Origin: Verrucomicrobiaceae bacterium UBA2429
Lineage (GTDB): Bacteria > Verrucomicrobiota > Verrucomicrobiia > Verrucomicrobiales > Verrucomicrobiaceae
Length of the DNA: 64,000 nucleotides
NCBI GenBank assembly: GCA_002343505.1
Contig: DDQZ01000026.1
Location: forward strand, 49,051-113,050
Direction: 5' to 3'
Shown: positions 16,813 to 24,703 of the stretch, in pieces
Layout of the letters: each line of letters begins with the position of its first letter
Numbering within the stretch: position 1 is the stretch's first letter
The notes under the pieces: generated by a model
Databases searched by the model: none
Seen by the model: the letters and a program-made list of their open reading frames with translations, nothing else
What the model was told of the DNA's origin: nothing
Translations under genes and position numbers: made by a program

Positions 16813-19800
16813 TCAAGACAGGCGATGCTTGTTCGCCATGTAATACAACACCGGCACGGCCATGCGGCTGATGAACAGGCTTGCGATTTCGCCTGCCATT
16901 AATGCGATGGCGAGGCCTTGGAAGATCGGATCAGCTAGGATGACCGCAGCACCGACGACGACCGCCATCGCCGTGAGGAGCATTGGGCGGAAGCGCACCG
17001 CGCCAGCGTCGATCACCGCTTCGCTCAGCGGCATGCCTTCACGCACGCGCAGTTCGATGAAATCGACGAGAATGATCGAATTTCGCACCACGATGCCGCC
17101 ACCGGCCATGAAGCCGATCATGCTCGTGGCGGTGAAAAAGGCATCCAGCATCCCGTGCGCAGGCAAAATGCCGACCAGCGAGAAAGGAATGGCGATCATC
17201 ACAATCGCCGGGGTGATGAAACTGCGGAACCAGCCGACCATGAGCACGTAGATGAGGATCAAACACGCACCGAAGGCCGCGCCGAGATCGCGGAAGACCT
17301 CGATGGTGATGTGCCATTCGCCGTCCCATTTGATGGCAGGCTCCTGGTCGGAGAATGGCATCGCGGCGTTGTAGATTCGCACGCCGGGGACCGCGGAGTG
17401 ATGGAGTGATGAAGTGGTGGAGTTTTGGTTTCCAACACTCCCGTTTTCCATCACTCCATTCAGCCGGGCGATTGCCTCGTTCATCTGGAAAATGGCATAC
17501 ACGGGGCTTTCGACGACTCCGGCGACATCGCCGATGACGTAGGTCACGGGCATGAGGTTCTTGTGATAGCGGCTTTTTTCGACGGTGACGTGCTCGACCT
17601 TCACCAACTCGCGCAAGGGCACGAGTGGCGAGCCGCTGGCACCGGGTTCGGGCAGAGCATTGGCATCGCCGGAACGCACCCGAAGCGCCAAAAGCTCCTC
17701 AGGCGTGGTTTTGGAGCTTCGGGGCAGTTCGAGGCGAATGTTCACGTCTTCCTTCTCTTCCTGCTGATGCAGCAAATCGACGCTTTCACCATCCACGGCG
17801 ATTTTGAGCGTCTGCGAGATCGTGGCGGCGCTGATGCCGTGGAGCGCGGCTTTTTCCTTGTCGATGATGAAGCGAGCTTTTTGCTGATCGGCCTCGATAT
17901 ACCAGTCCACATCAACGACGCCCGGTGTGCTCTTGAAGATGGCTTTCACCTTCTCGGCCAGTTTGAGCCGTGCTTCATCATCGGGTCCGTAAATCTCCGC
18001 GACGAGCGTTTGCAGCACCGGCGGTCCCGGCGGCACTTCCGCGATGGCCGCGCGGGCACCATAACGCTCCGCAATCGCCGCCACGGCCGGACGCACGCGT
18101 TTGGCGATGTCGTGACTCTGCGCCTTGCGTTCGTGTTTGTTCACCAGATTGACCTGAATGTCCGCCACGTTCGCGCCGCGACGCATGAAGTAGTGCCGCA
18201 CTAGCCCGTTGAAGTTGTAGGGCGAGGCGACACCGGCATACACTTGGTAATCCGTGACCTCCGGCTCCGTGCGGATCGCGGCTGCCATCTCGCGAGCGAC
18301 GGCGGTCGTTTTTTCCAAGGAAGAGCCTTCCGGCATGTTCAGGATGACCTGAAACTCGCTCTTGTTGTCGAAGGGCAGCATCTTCACCTTCACCCAGCCG
18401 ATGCCGACAGTCGCCATGCTACCGAGCAGCAGCGCGGTGATGCCGATGAGGAAGATCCAGCGCCAGCCGGTGCTGTGAATGAGCGGGCCCATCATCTTGC
18501 GGTAGAGCTTCGTGAAGAAGTCTTCGGGATGCTCGTGGCTGGAGTGGTGGAGTGTTGGAGTATTGGAGTCCGTCTGACTTGTCTGACTGGTCGGACCCGT
18601 CCGACGAAACCAGCCCAAGATCCGAATCGAAGCCCACGGCGTCACGATGAACGCGATCAACAACGACCAAAACATCGCCGCACTCGCTCCAATCGGAATC
18701 GGGCGCATGTAGGGGCCCATCAAGCCGCCCACGAATGCCATCGGCAGCACCGCAGCGATCACCGCAAAGGTGGCGAGGATCGTGGGATTGCCCACTTCAC
18801 CCACGGCTTCGACAGCGATAGCGGACCAATTGCGACCTTTGTTTTGCGGCAGATGGAAATGCCGAACAATGTTTTCGACCACGACGATGGCATCATCGAC
18901 AAGGATGCCGATGCTGAAGATGAGCGCGAAGAGGGTGATGCGGTTCAGCGTGAAGCCGTAGAGGTAGAAAACGAGCAGCGTGAGCGCCAGCGTGGCCGGG
19001 ATGGCCACCGCGACGATGCCGCTCTCCCGCCACCCGAGCGTGAGCCAGATGAGGATCGCCACGCTGAACACGGCGATGCCCATGTGCAGCAGCAGCTCGT
19101 TGGATTTCTCCGCCGCGGTCTCGCCGTAGTTGCGTGTGATGCTGACATTGACATCGGCCGGAATGACGCTGCCTTTGAGCAGCTCGACCTTTTGCAGCAC
19201 TTCGTCGGCAACGCTGATCGCATTCGCGCCGGGGCGTTTGGCGATGCTGAGCGTCACGGCGGGTTCGTCGCTTGTAGGATGGGCATTCTGCCCGTCGTCG
19301 GGTGTTGCGGGCATTCTGCCCGCCTCTGAACGGGCAGGATGCCCGTTCCACTCGGAGTCAGGCAGAATGCCTGACCTACCCCGCCCATAAAACACATACT
19401 GTGTTGGCTCCTCGCCTCCATCGACGATGTCCGCGACTTCGCGCAGATACACGGGACGGCCGCTGAAGACGCCGATGACCACGTTGCCGACTTCTTCGGC
19501 GGTTTTGAGGAAGGCACCGGTTTCGACGAGGACTTCGTTGTTGCCGGTGGTGAGGCCACCGGCGCGGAATTGGCGGTTCGCCTGCTGGAGCATCGGCACG
19601 AGGCCGGCGGGGCTCAGATTGCGGCTGGCGAGCTTCACGGGATCGAGCATCACACGCACCGCGCGACGCGAACCACCGAGCAGCGTCGTCTCGGCCACGA
19701 GCGGCACTTGTTTGATCGATTCATCCACCTGCGCGGCCAAACGACGGAGTGTGAGGTGATCGTAGCGGGCACTGTGAAAGGTGAGCGCGAGGATGGGCAC

Positions 19801-20238
19801 GTCGTCGATGCTCCTCGGCTTCACGATGGGCATCGTGACGCCCATCGGGATGCGGTCGAAGTTCGAGCGCAGCTTCTCGGTGATCTTCACCAGGCTGCGC
19901 TCCGGGTCCTCGCCCACTTTGAAGCGCACGATGACGAGGCTCTCGCTGTCGCGTGAGGTGCTGTAGAGGTATTCCACGCCAGGGACCTCCCACAGCAGCT
20001 TTTCCATCGGACGCGTGGCGCGTTCCTCGATCTCCTTCGCCGTCGAGCCTGGCATGGCGACCATCACATCGATCATCGGCACCTTGATCTGCGGCTCTTC
20101 TTCACGCGGCAGCAAAACAAGCGCCGCCGCGCCGAGCAAAACGGACGCGATGACCACCAGCGGCGTCAGCTTCGAATCAATGAACGCCGCCGCGATACGG
20201 CCTGCGATGCCGAGATGAGGATAGGAAGGCTCGCTCAT
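16813..20238 (-). CDS. RND efflux transporter permease (AcrB/HAE1-like), with three in-frame repeat insertions
   Basis: This 1141-aa protein is an inner-membrane proton-driven RND pump subunit. It has an N-terminal membrane helix, periplasmic porter blocks ([19 protein letters not shown]), the central [17 protein letters not shown] motif of TM4 that carries the paired Asp residues, and the C-terminal [18 protein letters not shown] block. It is longer than the usual 1020-1080 aa. The excess is largely three low-complexity inserts at plus-strand 17395-17458, 18541-18605 and 19274-19379, each built from repeats or palindromes yet keeping the frame open. It overlaps the adaptor gene by 4 bases (ATGA), so the two are translationally coupled. 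The operon starts at the ArsR-type palindrome at 21645-21670. The substrate is unknown. Confidence 0.9.
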   Translation of the reverse strand: MSEPSYPHLGIAGRIAAAFIDSKLTPLVVIASVLLGAAALVLLPREEEPQIKVPMIDVMVAMPGSTAKEIEERATRPMEKLLWEVPGVEYLYSTSRDSESLVIVRFKVGEDPERSLVKITEKLRSNFDRIPMGVTMPIVKPRSIDDVPILALTFHSARYDHLTLRRLAAQVDESIKQVPLVAETTLLGGSRRAVRVMLDPVKLASRNLSPAGLVPMLQQANRQFRAGGLTTGNNEVLVETGAFLKTAEEVGNVVIGVFSGRPVYLREVADIVDGGEEPTQYVFYGRGRSGILPDSEWNGHPARSEAGRMPATPDDGQNAHPTSDEPAVTLSIAKRPGANAISVADEVLQKVELLKGSVIPADVNVSITRNYGETAAEKSNELLLHMGIAVFSVAILIWLTLGWRESGIVAVAIPATLALTLLVFYLYGFTLNRITLFALIFSIGILVDDAIVVVENIVRHFHLPQNKGRNWSAIAVEAVGEVGNPTILATFAVIAAVLPMAFVGGLMGPYMRPIPIGASAAMFWSLLIAFIVTPWASIRILGWFRRTGPTSQTSQTDSNTPTLHHSSHEHPEDFFTKLYRKMMGPLIHSTGWRWIFLIGITALLLGSMATVGIGWVKVKMLPFDNKSEFQVILNMPEGSSLEKTTAVAREMAAAIRTEPEVTDYQVYAGVASPYNFNGLVRHYFMRRGANVADIQVNLVNKHERKAQSHDIAKRVRPAVAAIAERYGARAAIAEVPPGPPVLQTLVAEIYGPDDEARLKLAEKVKAIFKSTPGVVDVDWYIEADQQKARFIIDKEKAALHGISAATISQTLKIAVDGESVDLLHQQEEKEDVNIRLELPRSSKTTPEELLALRVRSGDANALPEPGASGSPLVPLRELVKVEHVTVEKSRYHKNLMPVTYVIGDVAGVVESPVYAIFQMNEAIARLNGVMENGSVGNQNSTTSSLHHSAVPGVRIYNAAMPFSDQEPAIKWDGEWHITIEVFRDLGAAFGACLILIYVLMVGWFRSFITPAIVMIAIPFSLVGILPAHGMLDAFFTATSMIGFMAGGGIVVRNSIILVDFIELRVREGMPLSEAVIDAGAVRFRPMLLTAMAVVVGAAVILADPIFQGLAIALMAGEIASLFISRMAVPVLYYMANKHRLS
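17395..17458. repeat. In-frame GGAGTGAT-type 8-bp repeat with inverted copies (insert 1 in RND gene)
   Basis: Four consecutive 8-base units run GGAGTGAT, GGAGTGAT, GAAGTGGT, GGAGTTTT (17395-17426). Inverted units AACACTCC (17434-17441) and ATCACTCC (17450-17457) follow. The arms TGGAGTGATG (17402-17411) and CATCACTCCA (17449-17458) pair perfectly. On the coding (minus) strand the segment encodes a Ser/Thr/Asn/His-rich stretch (about [19 protein letters not shown]) in a periplasmic part of the pump. Confidence 0.7.
18541..18605. repeat. In-frame 8-bp plus 9-bp tandem repeats (insert 2 in RND gene)
   Basis: Bases 18541-18569 are 3.6 copies of an 8-base unit (GGAGTGGT, GGAGTGTT, GGAGTATT, GGAGT), the same family as the repeat at 17395. 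They are followed at 18572-18605 by 3.8 copies of a 9-base unit (GTCTGACTT, GTCTGACTG, GTCGGACCC, GTCCGAC). On the coding strand this gives [20 protein letters not shown], placed between a membrane helix (ending GWFRR) and the segment [18 protein letters not shown]. Confidence 0.75.
19274..19379. repeat. 106-bp palindromic element inserted in frame in RND gene (insert 3)
   Basis: The segment opens with GTAGG (19274-19278) and closes with its inverse CCTAC (19375-19379). In between lie four hairpins sharing a GGCA-NNN-TGCC core: GGGCATTCTGCCC (19281-19293), GCGGGCATTCTGCCCGC (19307-19323), AACGGGCAGGATGCCCGTT (19329-19347) and GTCAGGCAGAATGCCTGAC (19357-19375). On the coding strand it is translated as about 37 residues ([13 protein letters not shown]... 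to ...[10 protein letters not shown]) between QYVFYGRG and [12 protein letters not shown], which are contiguous-looking RND sequence. The structure is like REP-type elements. Confidence 0.85.
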
Positions 20239-21242
20239 GGCTGGATCGTCACGGGTTGGCCATCGGTGAGTTGAGCGCTTTCGCTCACGATGACCTGTTC
20301 ACCTTCTTCGAGACCAGAAAGCACCTCCACACGGCCTTCGAGCACCTTGCCGGTCTTCACGAGCCTCAGCGCGGCTTTGCCATCCTTCGCCACAAACACG
20401 ATCTCCATCTGTCCACGCTTCAAAACGGCGCTTTGCGGCACGAGCAGCAGTTTCACCTCAGCCACGGGCACCGAGACGCGTCCAAACTGCCCCGTGCGCA
20501 GGCCCTCGGCTGGCGGGAGATCGAGCTTCACGCGGAAGGTGCGGCTCACCGGATCGGCCACGGGCGAAATTTCGCTCACGGTGCCTTCTATGACATTCGT
20601 GAGGCGCACCGGCATCTTTTCACCAAGCTTCACGCGGTCGAGAATCGCCTCGGGAAGGTCGGCCTCAAAGCGCAGCGAGGTCGGTGCTTCGATTTCGAGC
20701 AGCGGTTTGCCCGGCATGGCGAGATCGCCCACATCAGCAAGCTTGCGCGTGACCACACCATCGAACGGCGCGGTGACTTTGGCATAGCTGAGCATCGTTT
20801 CGGCCTCGCTGACGGCTGCGGTGCCAATTTTGACGCGAGCATCGGCTGCGTCGAACTCCTGCCGCGTGGTCGCATTGCTGGCGATGAGCTGCTTTTGGCG
20901 ATCAAAGTCGCGTTTAGCCTGATCGAGCATCGCGCGGGCCTGATCGACCTTCGCCTGAATCTCCTGCACATCGAGCCGGGCGAGCAAATCGCCCGCTTTT
21001 ACCATCGCGCCGGGCGTGGCGGTGTATTCGAGCACGCGACCGCTCACCTTCGCCTCAACGACGGCGCGTTGTTTTGACCTTACGGTGCCCACGACCTCCT
21101 CCACCGCCGTGTGAGGGCTCCATTTGGCGACTTCTACCTTCACAGTCACGTTGGGCAGAGCCGCGGATGGCGCGGGGGTGTTGTCATGCTTGCCGCAAGC
21201 GGCCAGCAGCAGGACGGGGAGGAGGCGTGAGAGGAGTTTCAT
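20235..21242 (-). CDS. RND efflux periplasmic adaptor (membrane fusion protein), lipoprotein
   Basis: This 335-aa adaptor connects the RND pump to an outer-membrane channel. The N-terminus [20 protein letters not shown] is a lipoprotein signal with lipobox LAAC (Cys16). The biotinyl-lipoyl-like half-motifs flank a helical hairpin: [30 protein letters not shown] before it and [24 protein letters not shown] after it, with the alpha-hairpin ([15 protein letters not shown]) between. Beta-barrel and membrane-proximal domains complete a normal HlyD/AcrA-type length. Its stop overlaps the pump start by 4 bases. Upstream on the same strand lie the DUF2892 and 52-aa genes; no outer-membrane TolC-like gene is in the operon. 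Confidence 0.92.
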   Translation of the reverse strand: MKLLSRLLPVLLLAACGKHDNTPAPSAALPNVTVKVEVAKWSPHTAVEEVVGTVRSKQRAVVEAKVSGRVLEYTATPGAMVKAGDLLARLDVQEIQAKVDQARAMLDQAKRDFDRQKQLIASNATTRQEFDAADARVKIGTAAVSEAETMLSYAKVTAPFDGVVTRKLADVGDLAMPGKPLLEIEAPTSLRFEADLPEAILDRVKLGEKMPVRLTNVIEGTVSEISPVADPVSRTFRVKLDLPPAEGLRTGQFGRVSVPVAEVKLLLVPQSAVLKRGQMEIVFVAKDGKAALRLVKTGKVLEGRVEVLSGLEEGEQVIVSESAQLTDGQPVTIQP

Positions 21243-21266
21243 CGCGTGAAGTGAATCGTGGATGGA

Positions 21267-21473
21267 TCAGCTCTTTGTGCAGCAGGAGCCGCCGACACCG
21301 AGCTTTTTGAGGACCGTCTCCGCCGGGCAAAAGCCGGTGAAGGCGGATTGGAGGAGGTTCGCGCCCACGAAAGCCGTGAGCCACAGCCAGTTCGGGCTCA
21401 CATAATGCGCGAGCGCGAGGCTGGTTAGGATCATGGTGCCGGCGAGGGCGCGGATGGCGTTTTCGAGCTTCAT
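21267..21473 (-). CDS. DUF2892 small membrane protein (YgaP membrane-domain type)
   Basis: This 68-aa protein has two hydrophobic segments and the DUF2892 pattern: N-A-IRALAG near the start, WLWLTAFVGANLLQSAFTGFCPAETVLKKLG, then GGSCC near the C-terminus. DUF2892 forms the membrane part of E. coli YgaP, where it is fused to a rhodanese. Here a separate rhodanese is encoded at 24262 under what looks like the same operator. Conserved cysteines (FCP and the C-terminal CC) may handle persulfide or metal, an inference from YgaP. Its ATG overlaps the stop of the 52-aa gene upstream (ATGA) and it precedes the adaptor by 24 bases, so it is part of the efflux operon. Confidence 0.85.
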   Translation of the reverse strand: MKLENAIRALAGTMILTSLALAHYVSPNWLWLTAFVGANLLQSAFTGFCPAETVLKKLGVGGSCCTKS

Positions 21474-21628
21474 GGTTTTGGGGTGTTGGAGTTCAAATAG
21501 GTGACTGGAGCCGCTTCCGGGGCCTTCGGCAGCAACACGCAGGCCGGGCAGCCCTGTCGGCTCATCTGCATGCCCGCCAGCAAAGCCGCGAGCACCGCGA
21601 TGAGGATGAAGAGTCGGTGCGGAGTCAT
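21470..21628 (-). CDS. 52-aa single-span membrane peptide with CPAC motif
   Basis: The ATG at 21628 opens a 52-residue frame: MTPHRLFILIAVLAALLAG, then MQMSRQGCPACVLLPKAPE and a short Pro-rich tail. One hydrophobic helix is followed by a CxxC (residues 27-30). The stop codon overlaps the DUF2892 start by 4 bases (ATGA), a coupling that strongly supports real translation. It is the first gene of the efflux operon, with its start only 17 bases from the ArsR-type palindrome, so its leader is very short. I recognise no family. A thiol or metal-binding accessory to DUF2892 is a reasonable guess from the CxxC and context. Confidence 0.65.
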   Translation of the reverse strand: MTPHRLFILIAVLAALLAGMQMSRQGCPACVLLPKAPEAAPVTYLNSNTPKP

Positions 21629-21644
21629 GGCGAGGCTTTACTCA

Positions 21645-21670
21645 ACTATATGAGTTAATACGCATATAGT
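21645..21670 (-). promoter_or_regulatory. ArsR-type palindromic operator, copy A (efflux operon)
   Basis: The sequence ACTATATG-AGTTAATACG-CATATAGT is a perfect 8-bp inverted repeat with a 10-bp spacer. It differs at only two of 26 bases from copy B at 23821, upstream of the arsR-family gene. It lies 17 bases before the first gene of the minus-strand efflux operon, and the TATAGT half nearest the gene could serve as the -10 box. It is assigned to the ArsR protein by similarity of the two sites and by genomic position. Confidence 0.75.
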
Positions 21671-21827
21671 GTGGACAGGCAAATGGTTTTTGCGAGACTT
21701 GGGTGTTTAACACGTGGTGAGTGGGAGGCGCGTGTGGGGGGTGGTTTGCTTTTGGCGAAGTACCTGCCGATGATGCCTCTGGGTAAATTGGATTTGCCCA
21801 TTTCAGCCATTTTACACTCTCCCCCCA

Positions 21828-22277
21828 ATGCAGTTCGATGCGACACAGGTGATTGAAGCTCTCCATGCCGAGTGGCGTTGGATTCTGCCGGAAATCAGCG
21901 AGGTGCTAGCCGTGAGCTCCATGGGCAACGTCTGCATCGTGGACAACCAGCAAACCTACTGGCGCATTTGCCCTGAAGAACTCTCGGCGGAGATCATTGC
22001 CCGGTCTGCCTCTGAACTGGACACATGGTTTGCCAATCCCGATGTCAAGGCCGACTGGCAGATGTCTGGGATGGTTTCTGAAATGATTGAACTTTATGGC
22101 AAACCAGAGTTGGGCGAATGCTTTGGTTTGGTTATTCCTGGCGTGCTTGGAGGCAAGTATTCCTCCGAGAACACCCGGCGGCGGAGCCTCTACGAATACC
22201 TTCGTTTCACAGGAGACCTCGCAAGACAGATCAAAGATCTCAAGGATGGCGAAACCATTCAATTCAGGGTTTTCTAA
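21828..22277 (+). CDS. DUF1851 (Tdi1-type immunity C-terminal domain) protein
   Basis: This 149-aa protein resembles the DUF1851 domain found in T6SS immunity protein Tdi1 and relatives. Supporting blocks are SSMGNVCIVDNQQTYWRICPEE near the N-terminus, YGKPELGECFGLVIPGVLGGKYSSEN in the middle, and LYEYLRFTGDLARQIKDLKDGETIQF at the end. No toxin gene or GAD-like partner is adjacent, so this would be an orphan immunity-type protein. It has its own transcription direction, between the two ArsR-type operators, and does not belong to either operon. Base composition is less GC-rich than the neighbours, consistent with horizontal transfer. Assignment is from pattern memory only. Confidence 0.65.
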   Translation: MQFDATQVIEALHAEWRWILPEISEVLAVSSMGNVCIVDNQQTYWRICPEELSAEIIARSASELDTWFANPDVKADWQMSGMVSEMIELYGKPELGECFGLVIPGVLGGKYSSENTRRRSLYEYLRFTGDLARQIKDLKDGETIQFRVF

Positions 22278-22288
22278 AGCGACTTTCT

Positions 22289-23695
22289 TTACCTCCCCGG
22301 CGGCTGAAACGCCTGCAAGGCGTTGATCGTGGCTGTGCCGGGCTTGGTGGGCACGAGACGGAGGGTATGATCGCCATTTGAAAGCATTTGGGCGAGGCGG
22401 AGGACGAAGGGAGTGGCGGATGAGGCTTTGAAGGTGACTTCGTCGAGGACGGCGGGTTTGACCTCGAAGGTGAAGCGGTCGCCGGTGCGGTTCCGCTCGG
22501 CGCGACGCCAGAGGTCGGGCTCGATGAGGATCTGGCCGCTGGCGCTGGTGAAGGGCTTGAAGGCATTACCGTTGCCGTCGGGGCCGGTGACGCTGCCGGT
22601 GAGCGTGTAGTCGCCGCTGTCGCTGGTCATGACGAGCGTCCAGGTCTGCGGCACGATGCGCTGGCCAAGTGTGATGCCGTGGGGCGATTGATCGCGCGGA
22701 TTGGCGCCTTTGCCTTCCTTGGCGTTTTTGGCATCGGGTTGCACATAGCTCATGAGCCAGGCATTGGACTCGCTGGCGGGTTTTTCATCGATCAGGACGC
22801 GAAAGGTGCCGCCATCGGGCGCGGTGATGCCGTGGAGGTCGATGCGGGTGCCGGTGAATTTGGCGGTGAAGGAGCCGTCGGGCTGCTTCTCAGGCTCGAG
22901 CTGCTTTTCGCGGCTCGCGGGCTCGTAGCTGAAGGCCTGCGGCACGCGGAAGTGCGCGAGGATGTTGCTGTTGATGATGTGGGCGCCGTAGTCGCTCTGA
23001 TGCACGGCGTCTTTGAGCAGCGCGGGCACGGGCAGCTTGTTCGCGGTGAGGTAGGCGGCCCAGTCGCGGCGGTTTTCGACGAATTCGACGTCGTGCCTGC
23101 GACACACTTCGCGCACGGCGGCCACGTCTTGATCGGCTGCGTTCTCCGATTGGCCCCACAGGGGGATGTCGCGCTCGCGCCAGTGAATGCTGGGCACGAT
23201 GATGTCGGCGGTGGTGTGACGGCGCAGTTCGATGAGGAGCTTTTCCAAATCGGCCGGATTGCCGATGGTGTAGGTGATGATGAGGTCCGGCTGATCGGGG
23301 ATGACGAGATGCCGCGCCCAGCCGCGCAGATACTGCCACGGGCAGGAATTGCCGACCATCTTGCGATACTCGACCTGCTTCGTCTTCGGGAAGCGCTTCG
23401 GCAGCTCGCGCTGCCAGAACTCGCCGCTGCCGAGCATGTTCGTGTAGCTCGATCCGATGGCCCAGATGAGAAACGGGCGGTCCATGCCCTGCTGGAGCTT
23501 TTGCATCGTCAGCGCGAGGTGCTGCCCATCGGTGTCCGCCGCCTTCGCCACATACTCCGCCGCGCCTTCCGGCCTGCCTTTGGCAAACACCGGCTCGTCC
23601 GTGATGAGACTGCGCTCGGCGGTGAAAGCCGGAGGAGATGGGAGATGAAGATCCAGAGCGAGAGCAAGAACGGGCGGCAGGGCGAGGCGATGCAT
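22289..23695 (-). CDS. Secreted SGNH/GDSL-type hydrolase
   Basis: This 468-aa protein starts with a probable but atypical signal peptide (MHRLALPPVLALALDLHLP). The N-terminal half has an SGNH-hydrolase pattern: AIGSSYTNMLG (about 78-88; serine nucleophile block, GSS in place of GDS), YTIGNP (Asn block) and KDAVHQSDYGAH (about 228-239; the DxxH catalytic pair). The C-terminal half looks like beta-rich substrate-binding domains, with repeated FTGTRIDLHGITAPDGGTF and VTFKASSATPFVLRLAQ strands, as in carbohydrate-active esterases. It probably acts outside the cytoplasm on a polysaccharide ester or related bond. It converges on the DUF1851 gene (11 bases apart) and diverges from arsR. Confidence 0.7.
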   Translation of the reverse strand: MHRLALPPVLALALDLHLPSPPAFTAERSLITDEPVFAKGRPEGAAEYVAKAADTDGQHLALTMQKLQQGMDRPFLIWAIGSSYTNMLGSGEFWQRELPKRFPKTKQVEYRKMVGNSCPWQYLRGWARHLVIPDQPDLIITYTIGNPADLEKLLIELRRHTTADIIVPSIHWRERDIPLWGQSENAADQDVAAVREVCRRHDVEFVENRRDWAAYLTANKLPVPALLKDAVHQSDYGAHIINSNILAHFRVPQAFSYEPASREKQLEPEKQPDGSFTAKFTGTRIDLHGITAPDGGTFRVLIDEKPASESNAWLMSYVQPDAKNAKEGKGANPRDQSPHGITLGQRIVPQTWTLVMTSDSGDYTLTGSVTGPDGNGNAFKPFTSASGQILIEPDLWRRAERNRTGDRFTFEVKPAVLDEVTFKASSATPFVLRLAQMLSNGDHTLRLVPTKPGTATINALQAFQPPGR

Positions 23696-23820
23696 GGTTA
23701 GGGAACGATCTTGAGCTGACTTCGTTTCAGCGAGGCGCTCGTCACGTGCTTTTCGGACGGGACAACACCCTCGCCAGATTTTCAGTGGACGAAACCGGGT
23801 TCATGGTGAACTCATGGCCC

Positions 23821-23846
23821 ACTGTATGAGTTTATACGCATATAGT
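23821..23846 (+). promoter_or_regulatory. ArsR-type palindromic operator, copy B (arsR-rhodanese operon)
   Basis: ACTGTATG-AGTTTATACG-CATATAGT matches copy A at 24 of 26 bases and keeps the 8-10-8 inverted layout with one arm mismatch. It ends 27 bases before the ATG of the arsR-family gene, fitting autorepression. It has the same orientation as copy A, so the two also form direct repeats 2.15 kb apart. Confidence 0.75.
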
Positions 23847-23873
23847 AGCTGCCTGAAAACCCTTTTTGAAATC

Positions 23874-24230
23874 ATGCCCTCCACACGAAATAAAAAAGCG
23901 CTGCCGCCTGTCACCGACGAGGCGCTGGCGCTCATCGCCTCCTGGTTCCGCACGCTGGCCGAGCCAAGCCGGCTCAAGATCCTCCGCGCCCTCGAAGAAG
24001 GCGGCGAACTGAACATCTCCGAGCTCGTCGAGGCCACCGGCCTCACACAGGCGAATGTCTCCCGTCATGTCCAGTCGCTCGCTGATGCCGGGATGGTCGG
24101 CCGCCGCAAGGAGGGCCTCGCCGTCATCTGCTTCATCGCCGACCCGAGCATCACCGAGCTGTGCGACAAGGTGTGCGGCAACCTCCTCAAACGCCTCTCC
24201 CAGCAGGTGAAGAAGCTCGGTGGGGCGTGA
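23874..24230 (+). CDS. ArsR/SmtB-family transcriptional repressor
   Basis: This 118-aa winged-helix protein has the ArsR core: WFRTLAEPSRLKILRALEEGGELNISELVEATGL, then the recognition helix TQANVSRHVQSLADAGMVGRRKEGL and the wing. Three cysteines cluster toward the C-terminus (ICFIADPSITELCDKVCGNLL, about residues 86-102). The N-terminal ELCVCDL metal box of ArsR/SmtB is absent, so it senses through C-terminal cysteines or by another chemistry such as persulfide. The frame is open to an ATG at 23814, but that start would lie upstream of the operator; ATG 23874 fits the family. It is followed by a rhodanese 31 bases later, echoing the E. coli ygaV-ygaP order. Confidence 0.9.
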   Translation: MPSTRNKKALPPVTDEALALIASWFRTLAEPSRLKILRALEEGGELNISELVEATGLTQANVSRHVQSLADAGMVGRRKEGLAVICFIADPSITELCDKVCGNLLKRLSQQVKKLGGA

Positions 24231-24261
24231 GAGTCGTTCCAAGTTTCAGATTTCACGTTTC

Positions 24262-24687
24262 ATGATCATCCGTCGTATGCTCTGGACCCTTGTCATCGTC
24301 GTCGCCGTCATCGGCATCTGGTATGTTTATGAGGGAAGCTGGGACCGGCAGCTTTTCAAAGCCCCGCCGGGCCGCGTGTGTGCCAATCTGAATGCCGATC
24401 AAGCAAATGCGTGGCTCCGCGAGCATCCCGAGACGCAGGTGCTCGATGTGCGCTCCACTGGCGAGTTCAGCGAAGGCGCTTTGCCAAACGCCGTGAACAT
24501 CTCCATCGGTGACGAGGCCTTTGACGCCAAAGTGGCCGCGCTCGCCAAGGAGAAGCCCGTGCTCGTCTATTGCGCCGGAGGCTTCCGCAGCCGCAAAGCG
24601 GTCGCAAGGCTCAAAGAACTCGGCTTTCAGAACATCCAGCACATCCACCGCGGCTACATGTCGTGGAAACCTGACACACAGCGGTGA
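24262..24687 (+). CDS. Membrane-anchored rhodanese (sulfurtransferase)
   Basis: The 141-aa protein has an N-terminal membrane anchor (MLWTLVIVVAVIGIWYVYEG, about residues 6-25). One rhodanese domain follows, seen in QVLDVRSTGEFSEGALPNAVNI and the active-site loop VYCAGGFRSRKAVARL, in which the Cys carries the persulfide. The topology suggests the domain faces the periplasm. It follows arsR with a 31-base gap and no promoter seen, so it is probably co-transcribed. Together with the DUF2892 gene at 21267 it makes up the two domains of YgaP as separate proteins. ATG 24262 was preferred to an in-frame ATG at 24220 that overlaps arsR. Confidence 0.9.
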   Translation: MIIRRMLWTLVIVVAVIGIWYVYEGSWDRQLFKAPPGRVCANLNADQANAWLREHPETQVLDVRSTGEFSEGALPNAVNISIGDEAFDAKVAALAKEKPVLVYCAGGFRSRKAVARLKELGFQNIQHIHRGYMSWKPDTQR

Positions 24688-24703
24688 ACCAAACACCCGC
24701 CAT

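Noticed and set aside
17425..18204. 259-codon plus-strand frame opposite the RND gene
   Set aside because: Antisense to a clear RND pump; no recognised domain and no start signal.
21645..23846. The two operator copies as target-site duplication of a transposon
   Set aside because: 26 bp is much longer than usual target duplications, the two copies differ at two positions, and no transposase or terminal inverted repeats lie between. Operator duplication by other means is kept as a hypothesis.
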